Source: Chitinophagaceae bacterium (GTDB taxonomy: Bacteria > Bacteroidota > Bacteroidia > Chitinophagales > Chitinophagaceae). Taken from it: 5,562 bases of DNA. The notes beneath the pieces were generated by a model. The model was not told where the DNA came from. It made no database searches and worked only from the letters and a program-made list of their open reading frames with translations. Within the stretch, counting starts at the first letter, position 1, and every line of letters begins with the position of its first letter. Both the position numbers and the translations under genes were made by a program. The stretch is from NCBI GenBank assembly GCA_009996555.1, contig JAACZX010000550.1:1-5562 (forward strand), given 5' to 3'. Shown here piece after piece: positions 1-5,562 of this stretch.

Positions 1-1631
1 ACGTTATCAGACATGCTGTACAACTGCACCGCATAATCGGTAAAGCGTTCCGCAAAACGGCTCAGCAAATGATCAGTAAATCGATTCAGCCGGTCTGTAT
101 CTTTTTCAAAATTGCTGACAATGCCCGCAAGCGTTCCGCCGGGGCTCGCATAATCAACTGTATTGATGATAATTTCTTTTCCAGTCATTTCTTCTTCGCC
201 AATATCTGTAAGCTTTTGATAGAAATAACTTTTCGGCATTAGCACATCTGTAACCGGCTTCTCCAAACGAAGTAACTCTTTCACATTGTGCAGCTGTGAT
301 AAATAATTACCAAGCAGCTGATCATAAAAAACAAGATAGCCTTTCAATTGCTTAGCCTGTGAGCGACGAAGATCATCAGCATGTGAAGGCAAACCATGGT
401 CGCTAACGCCATAAACAAGTGGCAGATCGTTTCTTAATGAGCGATAAGTATTCACCTGCCGGTCTGTACCTGTTTCATAAATATAGTCGTCGTAAGTTTT
501 ATTTTTCTTTGCTAACCTGTCAGCCTCCATTTTTTTCCGGAACAGATCGATGGCCTTTGGCTTATTTGCATTTACAGGAACAACATCCTTGTAAAAATGA
601 AGTGCCATTTTATCAAGACAAAGTCCGGGTTTCTTTCCTTTATCAATACAAAGCACCCATTCATTCTTCAATTCTTTTTCTTCACTGCAAAAATTAAACT
701 TCACTTCCTTCACAGCAATCACATGCTTCACATCCATCATAATTGAAATGATATCAGAAAGAAAAACTTTCCTCTTCAAACCTGATTGTTTCACTTCTTC
801 ATCCGGAATAAATCCATACTTGAGTACAGGTCCGCTGAAAATTTCATCCATACGGTATGGTTCGCCATTACTTTTTTTCAACTGCCGCATCTCGGCCAGT
901 GTATATTGTTTTACATCAGGTGATAAGTAATTCTGAACACGGTATAATATTTCTTCATACACTTCAAATGCATTGGCGTTTGGTTCTATTTCAACATCGG
1001 CACAAATGCGGATCTTCTGTTCTTCGATCAGTTCAATGTTTCGTAAGTCTTCGCAGAGATTTCGATGTTTGTGAAAACATGCACGAAGCTGACCAAACAC
1101 AGCCTGTCTTTTTTCATCGTTCCATTCACTTCCATCAGTCGCCTTCATATCCAGCTCCACCTTTACATCGTAAATACCGTTGAGATGAATATCATAAAAC
1201 TTATCATGGTCCGGTTGCGCAGCAGTGATCTGTTCATTCTTTATGTCGACAAATAATTGTTCATCGGCTTTAACTAACCATGCATTTTTTACACCGTCTG
1301 CACCAATAAATAATTTACGTAGATCAATTTCAGAAACCGGACGTGTTGGCAATATCTTCCTCGCAGAATAAAACTGTGATTTAAAATTCTGCTTATTATT
1401 TTTTGGGGTTGATAAAAGATCTTTTAACGGAAATGATGTACGATAACCCAGATCAGTAATGGCATACGAAAGCAAATCCATGATGGTAATGCCGGGATCA
1501 TGTGTGTTATAATCGGTCCACAGATCGGAACCATAACGTTCGATCCATTTCATTCCTTCGGCACGAAGGAATGCATAATCCATCGCCGATGATGCAGGTT
1601 TTTGTTTTGATATAGTAACAGCGTTCTTCAT
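1..1631 (-). CDS. Afp12-like baseplate wedge protein of a contractile injection system (partial, C-terminus beyond left edge)
   Basis: I translated this region by hand: the frame is open from the ATG at 1631-1629 to the left edge, giving 543 complete codons and no stop. Near the N-terminus (residues 38-49) it carries WTDYNTHDPGIT, followed by a DLLSYAITDLGYR helix (52-64). This is the hallmark of the second large baseplate protein in eCIS loci (Afp12/Pvc12 position, distantly gp6/J-like). Further on are a DHGLPSHADDLRR stretch (about 411-423), an amphipathic segment KGYLVFYDQLLGNYLSQL (430-447) and LLSRFAERFTDYAVQLY (about 522-538), all of which I recognise from Bacteroidota members of this family. 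No signal peptide or membrane segment is apparent. It would act in the cytoplasm during particle assembly, pairing with the Afp11-like protein encoded just upstream to form the wedge ring around the spike. The start overlaps the upstream stop by 4 nt (ATGA) and lacks a well-placed Shine-Dalgarno, which points to translational coupling. Members are usually around a thousand residues, so roughly half is probably missing. Family assignment is confident; the exact wedge role is inferred. Confidence 0.87.
   Translation of the reverse strand, partial: MKNAVTISKQKPASSAMDYAFLRAEGMKWIERYGSDLWTDYNTHDPGITIMDLLSYAITDLGYRTSFPLKDLLSTPKNNKQNFKSQFYSARKILPTRPVSEIDLRKLFIGADGVKNAWLVKADEQLFVDIKNEQITAAQPDHDKFYDIHLNGIYDVKVELDMKATDGSEWNDEKRQAVFGQLRACFHKHRNLCEDLRNIELIEEQKIRICADVEIEPNANAFEVYEEILYRVQNYLSPDVKQYTLAEMRQLKKSNGEPYRMDEIFSGPVLKYGFIPDEEVKQSGLKRKVFLSDIISIMMDVKHVIAVKEVKFNFCSEEKELKNEWVLCIDKGKKPGLCLDKMALHFYKDVVPVNANKPKAIDLFRKKMEADRLAKKNKTYDDYIYETGTDRQVNTYRSLRNDLPLVYGVSDHGLPSHADDLRRSQAKQLKGYLVFYDQLLGNYLSQLHNVKELLRLEKPVTDVLMPKSYFYQKLTDIGEEEMTGKEIIINTVDYASPGGTLAGIVSNFEKDTDRLNRFTDHLLSRFAERFTDYAVQLYSMSDN
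1628..1631 (-). other. ATGA stop/start overlap between the two wedge genes
   Basis: The TGA stop of the Afp11-like gene (1630-1628) and the ATG of the Afp12-like gene (1631-1629) share bases in an ATGA. The only purine-rich stretch upstream, AGGA, lies more than ten bases before the ATG, too far for a good ribosome-binding site. Terminating ribosomes probably restart here, which would tie production of the two wedge partners together. The overlap is seen directly; the coupling is inferred. Confidence 0.85.
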
Positions 1632-4600
1632 ACACAAACTTCGGTTTCCTGGTAAGCAGTGATCAAATGTTGGCTATGCGAAACAAGTATAGCAGCAGGA
1701 TTGTTGATCTTTATTTCATCGGCATCAGCACCCGGCACGCCGTTAACAATATGGTACATATTAAACTCCGTAACAAAATCGACAAAGCTTAACTCTTCAA
1801 TAAAATTCAGCAATACACTTTTACGCACATGGCCGCCAAAAACAATATCAGCATTTGATGAATAGGCCCATGGTGTGAGATATTTCATTAACTCAATATT
1901 CAGCACATCGGCATAAAAGCCAAAATCACCCGCTGTTGTGAATCTTATTTTAAATTGCAATTTCACCTGTTCGTACACCGGGTTCTTTACTTGCGGGGTA
2001 ACAAAGAATGAACAGAGCTCTTTTAAGTGATCTTCAATTCTTGTAATGAGGTCAAGACTTACTTTTGGCTCAAGCGGACTGAATTGATTTTTATCCCGCA
2101 CATCGGGCACCACTACTAATGTTACATTGCCGGGCTTTACAAAATCACATGCACAATCTGCCGGCAGCACACTATGATTCAAACATTTCACTTTATATAC
2201 TTCAGGAAATTCCTGTAATACGATATGCTCATAGTCCCATAGATCAACAGCACGTTGCTTATGCCGCAATCGTTCACTCACTCTTAAATAGAAATCATCT
2301 TTTGACTCAACCGCTTTGCCGCCAAACGATGCAAAAGGCTGGTTGAGTTTTTTTACTTCGGCTACTTTATTCACCAGCTTACTGATGGTGCCTGCAGGAG
2401 ATTCATGCAATGCCTTGTTAGTTGCGTCGGCTTTAAATGTTGCAGTAACTGCCTGGGGAATAACATCGTTAAACAAACAGACTGCATCCACATCTTTCTC
2501 TACAACTGCACAAAGCCATATCTTACCTGCATCAAGCAAACTATTATCGGCAGTTGCTTCAGCTGGTATCACTAAACGAATAATGCCGCTTCGCAATAAA
2601 TGATTGGTTTCATCTTTTAGTATTTCTGTTTGTTTAAGCTTACGCCATTCGTTATTACTCAATGCAAACCACTGAATGTTCACCGCTTCTTTTTCCGGGT
2701 TTGCAGTGCCTTCTGCCAACTGGAAAAGAAATGAAACCGATTGACCAGGCAGAGCACCCGTTAATGAAAACAAGAAGCTACCTTCATTTGCATAAGAAGG
2801 AAATAGATAAATGCTTTTATTAAACGGAACAAGAGGCCCAAACAACCTTACTGTTTCTGCCTTTAAATAACCATGCTGTTCTGCCTGGCCAAACACGCCG
2901 AGATGAAATAGTTGAATTTCTTTCCGGTTAAAATCACCAAAGCCTTCGGATAAAGGAATGATTTCTGTTGACGATGCTGTATAGTTAAAACGAATGCTTT
3001 TGATTGTTGGAGTGTAAGGTTCTTTTGGCAAAACGCTTACATCTTTTGCACCTGAACCACTCATGGCTGCAGCCAGCACCTGCGGATAAACACTATGCAG
3101 GAAATCTTTAGTTAACTCAAAGCGAATAAATCCTTTCTCAGGCGAAACAGGAAGTATTACTTTTTTTGCAATGCCGCTAACAATATTAAAATTGTAGCCA
3201 AGAAAACCAGCGATGTATAAATTAGGATTTGAATATAGCGATTGGAAGGAATTGTAGGTAGAAATAAAATAGGTGTTTAGCCAGGGATAAAATGAAAACA
3301 ATCCGGGTGCACTTGCTGTGTTAGGCCATGTAACTGTCGACTCTGCATTGCTCACATCAAATAAATTGGTTTCGCCATTTCTTGTTGTGCTGCTCTTGAT
3401 AAAATAATCAGCCTTGAAATAAGTATTATCTCCAACAGGGTTGCTGGGCTTATAGTTATTGTAATGCGTACTCAGGTTTGAAGGCGGTGCCAGCCATGTT
3501 ACATCAAATGAAAACTCACCTAAATTTTTATGCAACACTTCTTCAAAACCAACATAAAATGACGAACCTTTTTTTGGAAGCGATCCAAAAGGCTGAAAAG
3601 GTTTCTTGGCATCAACGATACCTTGATCGTTCTCCAATCGTAAGCCGGCAACGCCATTTACTTTTACATCGATCTTTAACTTACTTACGGATGCAGTTTT
3701 TAATGCACCGAACAAATTACCTTCAGTTGTTGTATCGGCTTTTAACTGCATTACCGGCCAAACAGTATTGAACGATTGACCATGCAACAACGCATCATAC
3801 CTTGTTATTTCTTCATCATCAGCTCCTAAAATATGTTTGATCGTGATCGATTGATTACCTGCATTGAAATTATTAACCGGCGTAACCGTTGCTTCAAATG
3901 GTCCCATCCAATTCTTCTTACCGGTATAAAATACTTCCAGCTTTTCGCCATTGATGCTTTTAATGCTTTGCAGTGTTTGTGCAAGTCCGCTCAATTGAAT
4001 AGTGATGGTTATTTCTCTTGTTCCCTCTTTCAATAATAACAAGGGCGATGCCAATGCAAAACCAATTTTGGTTGATGAAAGATGATCAGCACCAAATGCC
4101 TTCCACCAGGGTTTCAATGGATCAGCTTTTGCCCCTAGTCCATCAGGTGAATTGCTGGCACTTGCAAAACGAACGACATCATTTGAAGCAGGATTTAAAT
4201 AGATCGTTCGTTTATCAGCAATTGCTGCAGTATTAATGATCGTGTCATCATCCGTTGTATAATGAAGAGGTAATTTTGTTGTTGCATCCTTTCCAGCATC
4301 AAACAATGTATTCTTTACGGAGAAATATTCTGAAGCGCCTTTCGCCAGTTCGTACACTACATGCACTTTATCCGGCTCGGCTTTCAGTTGATGAAGATCG
4401 AGCACATGTTCATAATAAAAATCGAGGTGCTCACCTGTTAAATTATTCAATTGGTTTTGTGCAAAGCCAAACAATTTTACAAACACCAGGTATAATGCAA
4501 ACTGCGGATGAAAATCGCTTCTGCTGTCAATTGATTTTTTTAACTCGGACAGATTAAGCCCTTGCTGAAAGAAATGTTTCCAGTTACCATCGATCTTTAA

Positions 4601-4777
4601 TTCTTCATTGAAGAAATTCACCTGTTCTGCAAAATCAATAGCGAACTGCACCAGGTCTTCCATGCTTCGCTCATCAATATTGACGTAAGACTTACTCAGC
4701 AAAACAGTTGCTCTTCGTTTGATCCTGCTCGTTCCATCACGCAGCAATAATTGTTCATATGGTTTACCCGTGATCAT
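1628..4777 (-). CDS. Baseplate J/gp6-like wedge protein, Afp11-like (1049 aa)
   Basis: This is a large structural protein of the contractile-tail baseplate. In known systems it forms the wedge around the spike and transmits the contraction signal to the sheath. The N-terminal part is helical and charged, with FYYEHVLDLHQLKAEPDKVH at about 120-139, an ELAKGASEYF segment (about 143-152) and LHYTTDDDTIIN (about 171-182), typical of the N-terminal domain of eCIS J-like proteins. The middle is beta-rich and Asn/Ser-rich, with FIRFELTKDFLHSVYPQVLA near 550 and a GQSVSFLFQLAEGTANP strand region near 677-695. The best-conserved part is C-terminal: FASFGGKAVE (about 815), FYLRVSERLRHKQRAVDLWDYE (829-850) and FPEVYKVKCLNH (857-868), which match the baseplate J core. 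No signal peptide or transmembrane helix is evident, and the length is in the range usual for this family. The start at 4777 overlaps the gp25-like stop in an ATGA; an AGG only three bases before the ATG is too close to be a strong ribosome-binding site, so coupling is likely. A Cys/His cluster at 865-877 is noted under findings. The family call is secure; TssF of T6SS is the main alternative and fits the motifs less well. Confidence 0.93.
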   Translation of the reverse strand: MITGKPYEQLLLRDGTSRIKRRATVLLSKSYVNIDERSMEDLVQFAIDFAEQVNFFNEELKIDGNWKHFFQQGLNLSELKKSIDSRSDFHPQFALYLVFVKLFGFAQNQLNNLTGEHLDFYYEHVLDLHQLKAEPDKVHVVYELAKGASEYFSVKNTLFDAGKDATTKLPLHYTTDDDTIINTAAIADKRTIYLNPASNDVVRFASASNSPDGLGAKADPLKPWWKAFGADHLSSTKIGFALASPLLLLKEGTREITITIQLSGLAQTLQSIKSINGEKLEVFYTGKKNWMGPFEATVTPVNNFNAGNQSITIKHILGADDEEITRYDALLHGQSFNTVWPVMQLKADTTTEGNLFGALKTASVSKLKIDVKVNGVAGLRLENDQGIVDAKKPFQPFGSLPKKGSSFYVGFEEVLHKNLGEFSFDVTWLAPPSNLSTHYNNYKPSNPVGDNTYFKADYFIKSSTTRNGETNLFDVSNAESTVTWPNTASAPGLFSFYPWLNTYFISTYNSFQSLYSNPNLYIAGFLGYNFNIVSGIAKKVILPVSPEKGFIRFELTKDFLHSVYPQVLAAAMSGSGAKDVSVLPKEPYTPTIKSIRFNYTASSTEIIPLSEGFGDFNRKEIQLFHLGVFGQAEQHGYLKAETVRLFGPLVPFNKSIYLFPSYANEGSFLFSLTGALPGQSVSFLFQLAEGTANPEKEAVNIQWFALSNNEWRKLKQTEILKDETNHLLRSGIIRLVIPAEATADNSLLDAGKIWLCAVVEKDVDAVCLFNDVIPQAVTATFKADATNKALHESPAGTISKLVNKVAEVKKLNQPFASFGGKAVESKDDFYLRVSERLRHKQRAVDLWDYEHIVLQEFPEVYKVKCLNHSVLPADCACDFVKPGNVTLVVVPDVRDKNQFSPLEPKVSLDLITRIEDHLKELCSFFVTPQVKNPVYEQVKLQFKIRFTTAGDFGFYADVLNIELMKYLTPWAYSSNADIVFGGHVRKSVLLNFIEELSFVDFVTEFNMYHIVNGVPGADADEIKINNPAAILVSHSQHLITAYQETEVCV
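4774..4777 (-). other. ATGA stop/start overlap between gp25-like and J-like genes
   Basis: The TGA stop of the gp25-like gene (4776-4774) and the ATG of the J-like gene (4777-4775) overlap by 4 nt. No properly spaced Shine-Dalgarno precedes this ATG. The same arrangement recurs at the next junction, so the three baseplate genes look translationally chained. The overlap is seen directly; the coupling is inferred. Confidence 0.85.
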
Positions 4778-5199
4778 TCGCCTGTTGTTTTTAATTCAGT
4801 TGCTTCTGCTTTATAAAATGGGAACACGTAATTATACCTGCTGTTCGTTGTCCGCACTTTGTAATGGATATCGATGAGTATTCTTCCTTCCAGTTCTCCT
4901 TCATCATCGATCTCCAGTTTCTCCACCTCAATACGTGGTTCATAAATCAATAATGCAGTACGCACTTTATCTGCCATCACTGTTTTTAACGTTGTTGTTA
5001 CCGGATCAAAAACAAACTCGTTCATATCGCAACCATACTTAGGCTGCATGATGCGTTCGCCAGTGATAGTTGACAACAGTATGTGAAGACTTTGATTAAT
5101 ATCTTCAACAGCCGCCACCATATTCACCAGCCCCACTGTTTTGTTGAACGATGGTGGAAAGCTCCAGCCCTTACCTAAAAAATCATCTTTTACTTCCAT
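4774..5199 (-). CDS. gp25-like (GPW/gp25) baseplate protein, 141 aa
   Basis: This small protein resembles T4 gp25, Afp9 and TssE. It sits in the baseplate and nucleates sheath polymerisation by offering the same strand-exchange fold as the sheath subunit. Despite the old 'lysozyme-like' label for the family, it is structural and not a muramidase. Seen in the sequence are DFLGKGWSFPP (residues 6-16), the family core TGERIMQPKYG (46-56), FDPVTTTL (64-71) and the conserved EPRIEV loop (87-92), followed by an alternating-strand tail IDIHYKVR and a closing YNYVFPFY. I chose the ATG at 5199 because a strong AGGAGG lies six bases upstream and because family members begin just before the DFLGKGW motif. 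A longer in-frame start at 5229 would add ten residues and overlap the PAAR gene by 28 nt, and has nothing to recommend it. The gene begins 2 nt after the PAAR stop and ends in a 4-nt overlap with the J-like gene, which places it within the baseplate operon. Confidence 0.95.
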   Translation of the reverse strand: MEVKDDFLGKGWSFPPSFNKTVGLVNMVAAVEDINQSLHILLSTITGERIMQPKYGCDMNEFVFDPVTTTLKTVMADKVRTALLIYEPRIEVEKLEIDDEGELEGRILIDIHYKVRTTNSRYNYVFPFYKAEATELKTTGE

Positions 5200-5201
5200 T
5201 G

Positions 5202-5492
5202 TTAACCTCCTATTATAACTGTGGGGCAACCTGCAACGATTGTTCCGCCATGTGCAGTAGTATCACCCATGCGTGCAGCAGGCATACCACCGATCATGAC
5301 TGTTGCTGATCCTTTAATGATTGTATCGGGCGGACCGGTACATACCAACATATCTCCCACTCTTGCAGCAGGCATGCCACCGATCAACACCGTCGGACAA
5401 CCCGGCGGCATTACCGGACCACCAACATGTGGCACTGTTCCATTTACCATTGGGCAAACATGCATGTCGCCCACTCTCGCTGCCATTGACAT
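5202..5492 (-). CDS. PAAR-domain spike-tip protein (96 aa, no effector extension)
   Basis: PAAR proteins form the sharp cone that caps the VgrG/gp5-like spike trimer and pierce the target membrane. They fold as three short beta repeats around a bound metal. Three degenerate repeats are visible: AARVGDMHVCP near the N-terminus, then GGMPAARVGDMLVC (38-51) and GGMPAARMGDTTAHGG (68-83). Each leads into a hydrophobic strand of the TVLIGG, TVMIGG or TVIIGG type. Likely zinc ligands by position are His11, His22, Cys51 and His81, matching the family's usual three-His plus one-Cys set; Cys13, Cys32 and Cys89 are additional. The domain fills the whole protein, so there is no fused toxin. The ATG at 5492 is preferred, giving MSMAARVGD, with a second ATG two codons in as an alternative. 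It starts 5 nt after the spike gene's stop, with no clear Shine-Dalgarno. It lies between spike and gp25, whereas in the Afp/PVC order PAAR follows gp25. Annotation is secure; the metal ligands are inferred from family knowledge. Confidence 0.95.
   Translation of the reverse strand: MSMAARVGDMHVCPMVNGTVPHVGGPVMPPGCPTVLIGGMPAARVGDMLVCTGPPDTIIKGSATVMIGGMPAARMGDTTAHGGTIVAGCPTVIIGG
5206..5211 (-). promoter_or_regulatory. Strong Shine-Dalgarno (AGGAGG) for the gp25-like gene, inside the PAAR coding end
   Basis: AGGAGG ends six bases before the ATG at 5199. It is made from the last codons of the PAAR gene (ATA GGA GGT TAA), so the terminal Gly-Gly of PAAR and the ribosome-binding site of the next gene use the same bases. 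It settles the gp25 start. It stands out because the other starts in this window have no comparable signal. Confidence 0.9.
5274..5386 (-). repeat. Internal 90-nt-spaced repeat within the PAAR gene
   Basis: A 23-nt stretch at 5274-5296 recurs at 5364-5386 with a single mismatch, exactly 90 nt (30 codons) apart. Both copies encode an IGGMPAAR segment. A third, more diverged copy of the AARVGD part lies at the start of the gene. This reflects the threefold repeat of the PAAR fold, kept unusually similar at the DNA level in the second and third repeats. It is not a mobile or regulatory repeat. Confidence 0.8.
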
Positions 5493-5497
5493 ACTGC

Positions 5498-5562
5498 TTA
5501 ATTTATTTGTACAACCGATCCTTTTACTGTTGTTGATCCGCTTGATGAAACTTCCATCGTGC
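5498..5562 (-). CDS. C-terminal end of a VgrG/gp5-like spike protein (partial)
   Basis: Only the last 20 codons and the TAA stop (5500-5498) are present; the gene enters from the right edge. The visible tail reads TMEVSSSGSTTVKGSVVQIN. Alternating hydrophobic and polar or glycine residues ending in a 'KG-x-x-V-x-IN' pattern are the typical finish of gp5/VgrG needle proteins, where the chain winds into the trimeric beta-prism that PAAR caps. Its place 5 nt before a PAAR gene fits this exactly (Afp8 position). The fragment is too short for family assignment on sequence alone, so the call rests on the C-terminal pattern plus the neighbour. Confidence 0.75.
   Translation of the reverse strand, partial: TMEVSSSGSTTVKGSVVQIN

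Noticed and set aside
419..697. Plus-strand open frame of 92 codons
   Set aside because: It is antisense to the well-supported Afp12-like reading frame, with no domain and no sign of its own operon context.
857..1183. Plus-strand open frame of 108 codons
   Set aside because: It lies wholly opposite the Afp12-like gene, shows no recognisable domain and has a composition expected of antisense to a coding strand.
2316..2603. Plus-strand open frame of 95 codons, somewhat hydrophobic and Ser/Thr/Ala-rich
   Set aside because: It overlaps the J-like gene completely in antisense; its apparent hydrophobicity comes from the complementary codons and not from a membrane protein.
1628..4777. T6SS TssF as an alternative identity for the large baseplate protein
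   Set aside because: The length and the FYLRVSERLRHK...WDYE...FPEVYKVKC core fit the eCIS J-like family, and the following gene is Afp12-like and not TssG-like.
5200..5229. Longer start for the gp25-like protein adding MPHSYNRRLT
   Set aside because: It would overlap the PAAR gene by 28 nt, while the ATG at 5199 has a near-perfect AGGAGG six bases upstream and matches the family's usual N-terminus.
5321..5536. Plus-strand open frame of 71 codons across the PAAR gene and spike end
   Set aside because: It is a shadow of the repetitive Gly/Ala/Pro-rich PAAR coding sequence on the other strand.

Overview
The window carries one uninterrupted gene cluster on the minus strand that encodes the spike tip and baseplate of a phage-tail-like contractile injection system. 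It most resembles the extracellular type (eCIS; Afp/PVC/AlgoCIS family). Read in the direction of transcription (right to left) it holds: the last 20 codons of a VgrG/gp5-like spike protein (right edge), a bare PAAR spike-tip protein, a gp25-like baseplate protein, a 1049-residue baseplate J/gp6-like wedge protein (Afp11-like), and the first 543 codons of a second large Afp12-like wedge protein that runs off the left edge. There is no intergenic space to speak of: gaps are 5 and 2 nt, and the last two junctions are 4-nt ATGA overlaps. The genes are therefore almost certainly one operon with coupled translation. No promoter, terminator, RNA gene, insertion sequence or CRISPR array is visible.

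The organism is most likely a member of the Bacteroidota. The composition is AT-rich by eye, most starts have little Shine-Dalgarno signal, and both wedge proteins have the style I associate with Bacteroidota eCIS loci, for example WTDYNTHDPGIT and FYLRVSERLRHK. A Chitinophagales-like host is a guess from protein style only.

How the parts work together, from known systems: the VgrG-like trimer forms the central spike, the PAAR protein caps it with a zinc-stabilised point, the gp25-like protein joins the sheath to the baseplate, and the two J-like proteins form the wedges that hold the spike and trigger sheath contraction. The PAAR protein has no toxin extension, so any cargo must be carried elsewhere (tube lumen or spike) and encoded outside the window. 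Sheath, tube, tape-measure, fibre and AAA+ ATPase genes would be expected on either side but are not seen here.

The system type is known. The points worth a second look are the gene order (PAAR before gp25), a strong ribosome-binding site built from the final Gly-Gly codons of the PAAR gene, a Cys/His cluster in the wedge protein, and whatever cargo lies beyond the edges.
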